Below are positions 51,445-60,228 of a stretch of 64,000 nucleotides of DNA, piece after piece. Under the pieces are notes generated by a model. The model saw nothing but the letters and a program-made list of their open reading frames with translations. It searched no databases and had not been told where the DNA came from. Each line of letters opens with the position of its first letter. The first letter of the stretch is position 1. Source of the stretch: an uncultured Paraprevotella sp. (lineage in GTDB: Bacteria; Bacteroidota; Bacteroidia; Bacteroidales; Bacteroidaceae); assembly GCA_944321365.1 (NCBI GenBank), contig CALULA010000003.1:186001-250000 (forward strand), in the 5' to 3' direction. A program made the position numbers and the translations under genes.

Positions 51445-52650
51445 ATGGCAAAAAAAGTAGTTGTGGCGTTCAGCGGCGGGCTGGACACATCGTATACGGT
51501 CATGTATTTGGCCAAGGAGAAAGGATATGAGGTCTATGCGGCTTGCGCCAATACGGGCGGTTTCAGTGCGGAACAGCTCAAGACGAACGAGGAGAACGCC
51601 TACAAACTGGGAGCGAAGCAGTATGTGACGCTGGACGTGACGCGGGAATACTACGAGAAAAGCCTGCGCTACATGATTTACGGCAACGTGCTGCGCAACA
51701 ACTGTTACCCCATCTCGGTGTCTTCGGAGCGCATCTTCCAGGCCATGGCCATCGCTCGCTATGCCAACGAAGTGGGGGCGGACGCCATTGCCCACGGCTC
51801 GACAGGAGCGGGCAACGACCAGATCCGTTTCGACATGACCTTTCTTGTTATGGCACCCGGCGTGGAAATCATCACCCTGACGCGCGACGGCAATCTGAGC
51901 CGTCAGGAGGAAGTGGACTTCCTGAACAAGCACGGTTTCCATGCCGACTTCACCAAGCTGAAGTATTCCTATAATGTGGGTATCTGGGGTACGTCCATCT
52001 GCGGTGGCGAACTGCTGGACAGCAACCAGGGACTGCCTGAAAGCGCTTATCTGAAACATCCTGTGAAAAGTGGTACGGAGCTGTTGAAGATAGGGTTCTG
52101 CAAGGGCGAAATCTGCAGCGTGAACGGTGTGGAGTACGATGACAAGATTAAGGCCATACAGGAGATAGAGCGAATCGGTGCGGCCTATGCCATCGGGCGC
52201 GACTGCCATGTGGGCGACACCATCATCGGCATCAAGGGCCGTGTGGGCTTTGAGGCTGCGGCTCCGATGCTGATTATCGGTGCGCACCGCTTTCTGGAGA
52301 AGTATACGCTGAGCAAATGGCAGCAGTACTGGAAGGAGCAGGTGGCCAACTGGTATGGCATGTTCCTGCATGAGAGCCAGTATCTGGAGCCGGTGATGCC
52401 GGACATCGAGGCCATGCTCACCAGTTCTCAGCGCAATGTGAACGGTGTGGTGACGCTCGAACTCCGTTCGTACAGCTTCAGTACGGTGGGTGTTGACTCT
52501 CCGGACGATCTGGTGAAGAACAAGTTCGGCGAATACGGCGAGACACAGAAAGGCTGGACGGCCGAGGATGCCAAGGGATTCATCAAGGTGACTTCCACAC
52601 CGTTGCGCCTGTACTATGCCAATCATAAGGACGAAGAGCGTATCAAGTAA
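51445..52650 (+). CDS. argG: argininosuccinate synthase
   Basis: This 401-residue cytoplasmic enzyme ligates citrulline and aspartate with ATP. The PP-loop SGGLDTS is at 10-16, and the family patterns YGNVLRNNCYPISVSSERIFQ and AHGSTGAGNDQIRFD are intact, as is the C-terminal SPDDLVKNKFGEYGE stretch. It is the third gene of the operon. The next gene (pspC-like) starts 2 bp after its stop. Confidence 0.96.
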   Translation: MAKKVVVAFSGGLDTSYTVMYLAKEKGYEVYAACANTGGFSAEQLKTNEENAYKLGAKQYVTLDVTREYYEKSLRYMIYGNVLRNNCYPISVSSERIFQAMAIARYANEVGADAIAHGSTGAGNDQIRFDMTFLVMAPGVEIITLTRDGNLSRQEEVDFLNKHGFHADFTKLKYSYNVGIWGTSICGGELLDSNQGLPESAYLKHPVKSGTELLKIGFCKGEICSVNGVEYDDKIKAIQEIERIGAAYAIGRDCHVGDTIIGIKGRVGFEAAAPMLIIGAHRFLEKYTLSKWQQYWKEQVANWYGMFLHESQYLEPVMPDIEAMLTSSQRNVNGVVTLELRSYSFSTVGVDSPDDLVKNKFGEYGETQKGWTAEDAKGFIKVTSTPLRLYYANHKDEERIK

Positions 52651-52652
52651 CC

Positions 52653-52865
52653 ATGGCGGGGACAGATAAGAAACTGGAACGCCCCCGGACGGGGCGGATG
52701 CTTGCAGGGGTATGTGCAGCCTTTGCCGCGTATTTCGGGCTGGATGTCACGCTCGTTCGGGTGGGTTATGTCCTGCTTTCCCTGTTCACGGCATTTTCCG
52801 GTGTGCTTGTCTACTTCATCCTTACTATTATTATTCCTCAGGAAAAAAACAGATATTTCAAATGA
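52653..52865 (+). CDS. PspC-domain small membrane protein
   Basis: This 70-residue protein is almost exactly one PspC domain: KLERPRTGRMLAGVCAAFAAYFGLDVTLVR (about 7-36), then a hydrophobic helix (about 37-61). PspC proteins respond to membrane stress or anchor toxins and regulators. It sits between argG (2-bp gap) and argC (ATGA overlap), so it is translated as part of the arginine operon. A role in arginine metabolism is not obvious. Confidence 0.88.
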   Translation: MAGTDKKLERPRTGRMLAGVCAAFAAYFGLDVTLVRVGYVLLSLFTAFSGVLVYFILTIIIPQEKNRYFK

Positions 52866-53836
52866 TAAGAGTTGGTATTATAGGAGGAGCGGGCTATACG
52901 GCCGGTGAGCTGTGCCGCATCCTGCTCAATCATCCGCAGGCGGAACTGGTGTTTGTCAACAGTTCGAGCAATGCGGGCAACCTGCTGACGGACGTTCATG
53001 AGGGACTGTACGGCGAGACGGACATGCGTTTCACAGACCAGTTGCCCTTTGATGCGGTGGACGTGATATTCTTCTGCTTCGGGCATGGCAAGAGTGCGGA
53101 GTTCCTGGCTGCTCATGAAGTGCCGGCACATGTGCGGATCATCGACCTGGCGCAGGACTTCCGTCTGGCAGCTACGGCGGGTGACTACGTGTATGGTCTT
53201 CCTGAACTGCAGCGTGAGAGGATAGCCAATGCACGGCATGTGGCTAATCCCGGTTGCTTTGCCACCTGCATTCAGCTGGCTTTGTTGCCGCTGGCCAAAA
53301 ACGGATTACTCAAAGGCGATGTGGCGGTGAATGCCATCACGGGCAGCACGGGGGCCGGAGTGAAGCCCGGTGCCACCACACACTTCAGCTGGCGTAGTGG
53401 CAATATGAGCATATATAAGGCATTCAGTCATCAGCATGTGCCCGAAATTCTGCAGTCGCTCCGGACACTGCAGCCGGATTTCAGCGGAGCGGTGGACTTC
53501 ATTCCCTACCGGGGTGACTTTGCCCGCGGTATCTTTGCCACGGCGGTGGTGCGTGTGGATGAGTCGTCGGATGTGGAATACTTTGCAAAGCTTTATAAGG
53601 ATTACTATGAGGATGCGGCTTTCACGCATTATGTGGACAAGCCCATCGATATGAAACAGGTGGTGAATACGAACAAGGCATTAGTGCATGTGGACAAGTT
53701 CGGCGGCAAATTGCTTGTGACTTCCACTATCGACAATCTGCTCAAGGGGGCCAGCGGACAGGCCGTGCAGAACATGAACCTGATGTTCGGACTGGATGAG
53801 ACCACCGGCCTGCGGCTGAAACCGTCGGCTTTTTAA
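52862..53836 (+). CDS. argC: N-acetyl (or N-succinyl)-gamma-glutamyl-phosphate reductase
   Basis: This 324-residue NADPH enzyme has GIIGGAGYTAGEL (about 5-17) as dinucleotide loop and the catalytic C132 in NPGCFATC. GSTGAGVKPGATTHFSWR follows. It reduces the acyl-glutamyl phosphate to the semialdehyde. The ATG overlaps the pspC stop (ATGA), which fixes the start. The length is that of the short ArgC type. Confidence 0.95.
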   Translation: MIRVGIIGGAGYTAGELCRILLNHPQAELVFVNSSSNAGNLLTDVHEGLYGETDMRFTDQLPFDAVDVIFFCFGHGKSAEFLAAHEVPAHVRIIDLAQDFRLAATAGDYVYGLPELQRERIANARHVANPGCFATCIQLALLPLAKNGLLKGDVAVNAITGSTGAGVKPGATTHFSWRSGNMSIYKAFSHQHVPEILQSLRTLQPDFSGAVDFIPYRGDFARGIFATAVVRVDESSDVEYFAKLYKDYYEDAAFTHYVDKPIDMKQVVNTNKALVHVDKFGGKLLVTSTIDNLLKGASGQAVQNMNLMFGLDETTGLRLKPSAF

Positions 53837-53858
53837 CGGATAAGAAAGGACTGTGAAT

Positions 53859-54992
53859 ATGAAATTATTTGATGTGTTTCCGCTTTTTGACGTGAATATA
53901 GTCAGAGGCAAAGGTTGTCATGTGTGGGACGACAAGGGGCAGGAATATCTTGACTTTTACGGCGGTCACGCCGTAATCAGTGTGGGACACTGCCATCCTC
54001 ATTATGTGGAAGTGCTGACCCGTCAGTTGGGACGCCTGGGATTCTACAGCAATTCCGTCATAAATGAGTTGCAGGTGGAGCTGGCCGACCGTCTGGGAAA
54101 AGCCTGCGGTTATGAAGACTACCAGCTCTTTCTGATTAATTCCGGGGCAGAGGCCAACGAAAATGCCCTGAAACTGGCCAGCTTCCATAACGGACGCAGC
54201 AGAGTATTGTCGGCCAAAGGTGCCTTTCACGGGCGCACTTCGCTGGCAGTGGAAGTGACGGACAACCCGAAAATCATCGCTCCCGTCAATGCCAACCGGC
54301 ATGTGACTTATCTTCCGTTGAATGATCTGGAGGCTTTCAGGGCCGAATTGGCGAAAGGTGATGTCTGTGCCGTCATCGTGGAATGCATTCAGGGTGTAGG
54401 TGGCATCCGTCTGGCCACGCCGGAGTTCCTGCAAGGGCTGCGCCAGGCATGCGACGAAACGGGCACGGTGTTGGTCTGCGACGAGATACAATGCGGTTAT
54501 GGCCGTTCGGGTAAGTTCTTTGCCCATCAGTATCTTGGTGTTAAGCCGGACCTGATTACCGTAGCCAAGGGCATCGGCAACGGATTTCCGATGGGAGCAG
54601 TGCTGATTTCGCCGAAGTTCAAGCCGGTTTACGGACAGTTGGGAACTACATTCGGCGGCAATCATCTGGCTTGTGCGGCGGCTTTGGCCGTGTTGGATAT
54701 TATGGAGCAGGAGCATCTGACTGAGAATGCCGCCCGTGTAGGACAGTTCATTATGGACGGCATAAAGAACCTGCATCTGCCTCATGTGACTGACGTTCGC
54801 GGGCGCGGTCTGATGATTGGTGTGGAGCTTGACCAGCCTTATAAGGAAGTGCGCGGCAGACTGCTGTATGAAGAGCATTGCTTCACGGGGTGCAGCGGTA
54901 CGAATGTGCTGCGTCTCTTGCCGCCACTGACGCTGACCGAGACGGAAGCCACAGATTTTCTGACGCGGTTGGAGCGCGTGTTGAAAAGTTGA
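53859..54992 (+). CDS. argD: acylornithine aminotransferase
   Basis: This 377-residue class III aminotransferase uses PLP; the lysine is K237 in ITVAKGIGNGFP, and INSGAEANENALKLA (94-108) and CDEIQCGYGRSGKF (207-220) are typical. It converts acylglutamate semialdehyde to acylornithine. A GTG at 53853 is a possible earlier start. A terminator-like hairpin separates it from proC. Confidence 0.95.
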   Translation: MKLFDVFPLFDVNIVRGKGCHVWDDKGQEYLDFYGGHAVISVGHCHPHYVEVLTRQLGRLGFYSNSVINELQVELADRLGKACGYEDYQLFLINSGAEANENALKLASFHNGRSRVLSAKGAFHGRTSLAVEVTDNPKIIAPVNANRHVTYLPLNDLEAFRAELAKGDVCAVIVECIQGVGGIRLATPEFLQGLRQACDETGTVLVCDEIQCGYGRSGKFFAHQYLGVKPDLITVAKGIGNGFPMGAVLISPKFKPVYGQLGTTFGGNHLACAAALAVLDIMEQEHLTENAARVGQFIMDGIKNLHLPHVTDVRGRGLMIGVELDQPYKEVRGRLLYEEHCFTGCSGTNVLRLLPPLTLTETEATDFLTRLERVLKS

Positions 54993-55022
54993 TGACTGGT
55001 CATGGAGAGAATGGGAAATAGT

Positions 55023-55074
55023 GACAGGTCGGTCTTCCGGATGAATGTCGGTGACCGGTCTGTCATTGCTTTTA
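55023..55074 (+). terminator. possible attenuating hairpin between argD and proC
   Basis: A 12-bp stem (55023-55034 with 55053-55064, one mismatch and one G-U) is followed by TTGCTTTT. It lies in the only long gap inside the arg-pro cluster and could lower expression of the proline genes. Confidence 0.4.
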
Positions 55075-55097
55075 AAATATAAAGAGGAGAAAGAAAT

Positions 55098-55892
55098 ATG
55101 AAATTCACGATTATCGGTGTGGGAAATATGGGAGGTGCTTTGGCTCGTGGATTAGCCAAAGGCAGTCTGGTTTGTGCGTCGGACATCACGGTGTCCGATC
55201 CGTCGGTGCAGCGTACGGAAGCTCTGCAGAAAGAATTCCCGGAAATGAAAGCTGTTCACAATAACAAGGAAGCTGTAAAAGGTGCTGATGTGGTGCTTTT
55301 TGCCGTGAAACCCTGGTTGCTGGAGGGCGTGATAGAAGAGGTGAAAGACGTGATGGATTATGACTGTCAGACGGTGATATCCATAGCCGGCGGCGTAGGC
55401 ATTCAGCAACTGTGCAAGTATCTGGACCGTGGCGACGCGGGATTTCCGGCGATATACTACCTGATTCCTAACACTGCGGTGGCCGTAATGAACGGTATGA
55501 CCTTCATGACATCAGTGTTCTCTACGGAGGAGATGGATGCCCGGCTGCTGGCTGTCTTCAAGGAATTGGGTGATGCCATGTTGGTGGACGAGCGTCTGAT
55601 GAATGCCGGCATGGCTTTGGCCTCGTGCGGCATTGCCTATGTGATGCGCTATATCCGTGCGGCCACAGAAGCCGGTGTGGAACTGGGCTTCTATGCACAC
55701 GACGCACAGCGCATCATGATGCAGACCATGAAAGGAGCCGTGGCTCTGCTGGCTGAGGGCGGACAGCATCCTGAAGCCGAGATAGATAAGGTGACTACGC
55801 CGGGTGGGCTGACCATTCGCGGTTTGAATGCAATGGAAGAAGCCGGTTTTACTCAGAGCGTCATCAAGGGATTGCGTGCTTCGGTGAAATAG
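55098..55892 (+). CDS. proC: pyrroline-5-carboxylate reductase
   Basis: This 264-residue NAD(P)H enzyme performs the last step of proline synthesis. The N-terminal Rossmann loop is FTIIGVGNMGGALARGL; the C-terminal family signature is ATTPGGL-like (VTTPGGLTIRGLNAMEEAGF). The sequence VLFAVKPWLL marks the end of the cofactor domain. It is followed 17 bp later by proB, so the proline genes are contiguous. Confidence 0.95.
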   Translation: MKFTIIGVGNMGGALARGLAKGSLVCASDITVSDPSVQRTEALQKEFPEMKAVHNNKEAVKGADVVLFAVKPWLLEGVIEEVKDVMDYDCQTVISIAGGVGIQQLCKYLDRGDAGFPAIYYLIPNTAVAVMNGMTFMTSVFSTEEMDARLLAVFKELGDAMLVDERLMNAGMALASCGIAYVMRYIRAATEAGVELGFYAHDAQRIMMQTMKGAVALLAEGGQHPEAEIDKVTTPGGLTIRGLNAMEEAGFTQSVIKGLRASVK

Positions 55893-55909
55893 TTTGAAAA
55901 CCGTGACAT

Positions 55910-56998
55910 ATGGTGCAGAAGTATAAACGCATCGCCGTGAAGATCGGCAGCAATGTGCTTACGCGAAAGGACGGTGCACTGGACATCACCCGCATGTCGG
56001 CCCTGGTGGATCAGGTGGCAGACTTGCGCGAGGCGGGTGTTGAGGTCATTCTCATCTCGTCGGGGGCTGTGGCCAGCGGACGAGGAGAATTAAAAGCTGC
56101 AGTGACCCGCAAGATGGACAGTGTGGACCAGCGTCAGCTGTTTTCCGCTGTGGGGCAAGCCAAACTCATCAACCGCTACTATGAGCTTTTCCGTGAGCAT
56201 CATCTGCATGTGGGACAGGTGCTGACCATGAAGGAGAATTTCGGTACGCGCCGGCATTACTTGAATCAGCGTAACTGTATGATGGTGATGCTGGAGAATG
56301 GCGTGATTCCCATCGTGAACGAGAACGACACCGTGAGCGTAACGGAACTCATGTTTACCGACAATGACGAGCTGTCAGGACTGATTGCCACGATGATGGA
56401 CGTGCAGGCCCTGGTTATTCTGAGCAATGTGGACGGCATCTATAACGGTGTGCCGGGTACACCCGGTGCGGAAGTCATCCGGCAAGTGGAGCCGGAACGG
56501 GATTTGCATGAGTACATCAGGACTGAGAAGTCCGGTTTCGGCCGCGGCGGTATGATGACCAAGAGCGGTATCGCACGCAAGGTGGCTGATGAGGGTATCG
56601 AAGTAATCATCGCCAACGGACGGCGCGAACACATACTGACTGATTTGATCCTGTGTCCCGATGATGTGGTATGCACCCGTTTCACACCACGGGAGGCCAC
56701 GGTGTCGAGCGTGAAAAAGTGGATTGCTCACAGCACAGGATTCACCAAAGGACGCATCTGGCTGAATTACAGGGCTGTGGAGGCCGTCTGTGGCGATCGC
56801 GCCGTCAGCATCCTTCCGGTGGGCGTGACCCGTATAGAAGGCGACTTTGAGAAAGACGATCTCGTTGGGGTCCTCTCACCGGACGGGCGTAAGATAGGGC
56901 TGGGACGTGCGGCCTACGGCAGTGCGGAAGCCCGTGGACTGATAGGGAAGCACGACTGCAAGCCGCTGGTGCACTATGATTATTTGTATCTGGAATGA
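55910..56998 (+). CDS. proB: glutamate 5-kinase with PUA domain
   Basis: This 362-residue enzyme phosphorylates glutamate for proline synthesis. The amino acid kinase domain (about 1-255) has KIGSNVLTRKDG, ILISSGAVASGRG, NENDTVSV and a GRGGMMTKSGIARK phosphate loop. A PUA domain (about 275-355) follows with ILPVGVTRIEGDFEKDDLVGV. Feedback inhibition by proline is usual for this type. Confidence 0.95.
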   Translation: MVQKYKRIAVKIGSNVLTRKDGALDITRMSALVDQVADLREAGVEVILISSGAVASGRGELKAAVTRKMDSVDQRQLFSAVGQAKLINRYYELFREHHLHVGQVLTMKENFGTRRHYLNQRNCMMVMLENGVIPIVNENDTVSVTELMFTDNDELSGLIATMMDVQALVILSNVDGIYNGVPGTPGAEVIRQVEPERDLHEYIRTEKSGFGRGGMMTKSGIARKVADEGIEVIIANGRREHILTDLILCPDDVVCTRFTPREATVSSVKKWIAHSTGFTKGRIWLNYRAVEAVCGDRAVSILPVGVTRIEGDFEKDDLVGVLSPDGRKIGLGRAAYGSAEARGLIGKHDCKPLVHYDYLYLE

Positions 56999-57016
56999 TG
57001 AATAGCAGAATATTTT

Positions 57017-58267
57017 ATGGAATTGAATCATTTATATGAAGCGGCCAGAACGGCCGGACGGAGCCTGTTGCAGCTGCCGGTAGAGCGGGTGAATGAAATA
57101 CTGCGGGCCGTGGCTGATGCGACTGTTGCTCATGCGGAAGATATATTGACAGAGAATGCGCGTGATTTGGAGCGCATGCAGCCGGAAAATCCGTTGTATG
57201 ACCGGTTGAAACTGACGCCGGAACGTCTGCAGAGCATTGCCGCAGACACACGACATGTGGCGGAACTGCCTTCTCCGTTGGGCCGGGTGTTGCGGCATAC
57301 CGTGCTGCCCAATGGGTTGGATCTGACACGGGTGAGCGTGCCTTTCGGGGTTATCGGAGTCATTTATGAGGCCCGTCCTAATGTGACTTTCGATGTGTTT
57401 GCCTTGTGCCTGAAGGCAGGGAGCGCCTGCGTGCTGAAGGGCGGGAGCGATGCCGATTGTTCCAACCGCGCCATTGTGCAGGTCATTCATGGCGTGTTGG
57501 AGCAGTTCGGGGTAGATCCGGCCACACTGACTCTTCTGCCCGCCGGGCGTGAGTCTACGGCCTCGCTGCTGCAGGCCCGCGGTTATGTGGATCTGATTAT
57601 TCCGCGTGGCGGTCGGACGCTGATTGATTATGTACGTGAACATGCCCGCATTCCGGTCATCGAGACCGGAGCCGGTGTATGCCACGCCTATTTCGATGCC
57701 GCCGGTGATCTGCAGAAAGGGGCCGCTATCGTGAACAATGCCAAGACCCGCCGTGTGAGTGTATGCAACGCGCTGGACAGTCTGCTCGTGCACGAGAGCC
57801 GTCTGGCCGACCTGCCCGCCCTGTGTGCTCCTCTGGAGGAGAGCCGTGTGCACATCTATGCCGACGGTGCTGCGCTGGCGGCATTGCATGGCCACTATCC
57901 GGCAGAGCTGCTGGAGGCGGCGACGGAAGAGAATTACGGCATGGAGTATATGGACTACAAGATGACCGTCAGAACGGTGGCGTCTCTTGACGAAGCCTTG
58001 GCGCACATCGCCCGTTTCGGCTCAGGACACAGTGAATGCATCATTACCGAAGATGCGGCTGCGGCCGATCGCTTCCTGCAGATGGTGGATGCGGCATGTG
58101 TGTATGCCAATGCGCCGACATCGTTCACCGACGGGGCGCAGTTCGGCCTGGGGGCTGAGATTGGCATCAGCACACAGAAGCTGCATGCCCGCGGACCTAT
58201 GGCATTGGAAGAAATGACGACCTATAAGTGGCTCATCCGGGGCAACGGACAAGTGCGTCCGAAATGA
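57017..58267 (+). CDS. proA: gamma-glutamyl phosphate reductase
   Basis: This 416-residue aldehyde dehydrogenase-fold enzyme uses NADPH. The catalytic Cys is C250 in [30 protein letters not shown] (111-127) and [12 protein letters not shown] are family landmarks, as is [19 protein letters not shown] near the end. It comes 18 bp after proB and 40 bp before argF'. Confidence 0.95.
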   Translation: MELNHLYEAARTAGRSLLQLPVERVNEILRAVADATVAHAEDILTENARDLERMQPENPLYDRLKLTPERLQSIAADTRHVAELPSPLGRVLRHTVLPNGLDLTRVSVPFGVIGVIYEARPNVTFDVFALCLKAGSACVLKGGSDADCSNRAIVQVIHGVLEQFGVDPATLTLLPAGRESTASLLQARGYVDLIIPRGGRTLIDYVREHARIPVIETGAGVCHAYFDAAGDLQKGAAIVNNAKTRRVSVCNALDSLLVHESRLADLPALCAPLEESRVHIYADGAALAALHGHYPAELLEAATEENYGMEYMDYKMTVRTVASLDEALAHIARFGSGHSECIITEDAAAADRFLQMVDAACVYANAPTSFTDGAQFGLGAEIGISTQKLHARGPMALEEMTTYKWLIRGNGQVRPK

Positions 58268-58307
58268 GCCGTCGGAGTGCGGATTTATCACAAAAATTAG
58301 AATAATC

Positions 58308-59270
58308 ATGAGAGTATTTCAGAATGCAGAAGATTTAGGCAATCTTGCGGCGGCTTTGAAAGAGGCGGCTGCTGTGAAGAAAAACCGTTTCCAATATCAG
58401 GAGCTGGGGCGCAACAAGACGGCTTTGCTTATCTTTTTCAACAACAGTCTGCGAACCCGTTTGAGCACGCAGAAAGCCGCAATGAATCTGGGTATGAATG
58501 TCATTGTGCTCGATGTGAACCAAGGGGCATGGAAGCTGGAGACGGAGCGCGGCGTCATCATGGACGGTGACAAGAGCGAGCATCTGCTGGAGGCCATTCC
58601 GGTGATGGGGTGTTACTGCGACATCATCGGGGTGCGTTCGTTTGCCACCTTTGAGAGTCGCAGGGATGATTATGAGGAGAAGATACTGAATCAGTTTATC
58701 CGTTATTCCGGCCGTCCGGTGTTTTTCATGGAAAGTGCCACGGTGCACCCCTTGCAGGCGTTTGCCGATCTGATAACCATCGAGGAGTATAAACGGAAAG
58801 CACGCCCGAAAGTGGTCTTGTCGTGGGCGCCTCATCCCAAGGCCTTGCCGCAGGCTGTGCCCAACAGTTTCGCTCAGTGGATGAATGCCGCCGATGTGGA
58901 CTTCGTCATCACGCACCCCGATGGTTACGAACTGGACCCGAAGTTCGTGGGGAACGCACGTGTGGAGTACAACCAGATGAAGGCTTTCGAGGGAGCCGAT
59001 TTCATTTATGCCAAGAACTGGAGCTGTCCCGGCGTGACACGTCCGGAAGACTATGGCAAGGTGCTCAGCAAGGACATGAGTTGGACCGTGGATGCCGCGC
59101 ACATGGCCGTAACGGATAATGCCTATTTCATGCACTGCTTGCCAGTGCGCCGGGGGATGATAGTGACGGACGATGTAATAGAAAGTCCGCAGTCGCTCGT
59201 CATACCGGAGGCGGCCAACCGTGAGATTTCGGCCACGGTGGTGCTCAAGCGTATGCTGGAGTCGCTCTGA
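58308..59270 (+). CDS. argF': N-succinylornithine/N-acetylornithine carbamoyltransferase
   Basis: This 320-residue transcarbamylase is of the Bacteroidetes type that uses acylated ornithine. The carbamoyl phosphate loop is S47LRTR51, the second substrate signature is MHCLPVRRG (about 271-279), and AHPLQ-like HPLQAFADL is at about 147. In this family the residue that sets acyl specificity is reported as Pro90 in B. fragilis (succinyl) and Glu92 in Xanthomonas (acetyl). By my alignment the site here is Ser90 (DGDKSEH), which fits the succinyl side. It ends the operon before a strong terminator. Confidence 0.9.
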   Translation: MRVFQNAEDLGNLAAALKEAAAVKKNRFQYQELGRNKTALLIFFNNSLRTRLSTQKAAMNLGMNVIVLDVNQGAWKLETERGVIMDGDKSEHLLEAIPVMGCYCDIIGVRSFATFESRRDDYEEKILNQFIRYSGRPVFFMESATVHPLQAFADLITIEEYKRKARPKVVLSWAPHPKALPQAVPNSFAQWMNAADVDFVITHPDGYELDPKFVGNARVEYNQMKAFEGADFIYAKNWSCPGVTRPEDYGKVLSKDMSWTVDAAHMAVTDNAYFMHCLPVRRGMIVTDDVIESPQSLVIPEAANREISATVVLKRMLESL

Positions 59271-59303
59271 GTGTCCGGCACTCGGATGTACGGAAAGTAA
59301 TAT

Positions 59304-59362
59304 CCCCGTCCCTGTCACAGGCTTTCAACAGAAAAGAAGCCGGGCAGGGGCGGGGAGTTTTT
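59304..59362 (+). terminator. terminator of the arg-pro operon
   Basis: An 11-bp outer stem (59304-59314 with 59345-59355, one G-U) with further inner pairing is followed by TTTTTT. Confidence 0.8.
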
Positions 59363-59449
59363 TCAGTGTCTCCGGAGGGTGTTTCCGGGAGTGCTTTGAT
59401 GATTGTGGCCGACGTGGTTCGGATGCGTCGGGGGCGGGTCGTTCCGCCA

Positions 59450-59537
59450 TGCGCGGAACATGCCGTGGTCTTGCGCATGACTGTCGGAAGTCTTCCGCAT
59501 GAAAGAGAACAGTCTTGCGGATAAAATGAGCGGGTCA
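59450..59537. repeat. 22-bp phased TGCGCA-like array, four units (array D)
   Basis: Cores start at 59450 (TGCGCG), 59472 (TGCGCA), 59494 (TCCGCA) and 59516 (TGCGGA), 22 bp apart. The array lies between the arg-pro terminator and the stop of the convergent NigD-like gene at 59535. Confidence 0.65.
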
Positions 59538-60227
59538 ATAAGCCATATTCCAGACTTGTTTCCCGTCGAACGTCAGGACGGTGAAGGAGATGCTGTCTCC
59601 TTCCTGCAGGCTCAGCTCGTCCAGAGGCAGACTGGCGTATACTGTGGTGGAGTAAGCGGGAGGGTCTTCCCCTTGTCGGTGGCAGAGCGACAGATGCAGC
59701 GTCTTGCCGTCGCGGCGGTCTGTGACGGAGTCTCTGCGGTAGTCCCATTGATGTTTGCCGCCTTGTGTCTTGGGAGCGAGCTGCAGATTCAGGTAGCCGC
59801 CTCCGCGCCAGATGGCGGTCAGGGCGGTAGGATCGTCGGGGACTGTGTCAGTCTGGTCCGCCGGGTGCAGCAGACAGACGTTTTCCACGCTGTACACTAT
59901 GGCGATGGAATATGGTCCGTTCTTTTCCTGCGTCGGTTCATAGCCGCAGACGATGCGGTAGGCGGCCTCAGCCTGCAGGCCCTGGATGGGCGTACGTATG
60001 GCGTAGGTCTGTCCGTCATCGGTGGTGAACAGTACGCCTTCTCCCTCACTGTCTGTATACAGCTCCGCCAGCTCTGTCAGCAGCGAGGGGTAGGCATAGC
60101 CGTCGTCATCAGCGTCGGAACAGGCCGCCAGGCAGCATAGCAGGGCTGCCGTCAGGGCGACGGCACATGTTTTCGGCCCTGTGCCGACGGTCTTTCTGAT
60201 ACGGATGTAGCGTCGGTTTCCTTTCAT
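59535..60227 (-). CDS. NigD-like lipoprotein
   Basis: This 230-residue protein has a long basic start and lipoprotein leader (CLAAC, Cys36). The mature part has DDDGYAYPSLLTELAELYTDSEG with a short OB-like N-domain (about 45-105) and a C-terminal beta sandwich ending LHLSLCHRQGEDPPAYSTTVYASLPLD. This is the NigD family of Bacteroidetes, named from a bacteriocin locus but with no settled function. The start follows the acyltransferase stop by 1 bp, so it closes the five-gene minus-strand cluster. Confidence 0.85.
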   Translation of the reverse strand: MKGNRRYIRIRKTVGTGPKTCAVALTAALLCCLAACSDADDDGYAYPSLLTELAELYTDSEGEGVLFTTDDGQTYAIRTPIQGLQAEAAYRIVCGYEPTQEKNGPYSIAIVYSVENVCLLHPADQTDTVPDDPTALTAIWRGGGYLNLQLAPKTQGGKHQWDYRRDSVTDRRDGKTLHLSLCHRQGEDPPAYSTTVYASLPLDELSLQEGDSISFTVLTFDGKQVWNMAY

Positions 60228-60228
60228 G

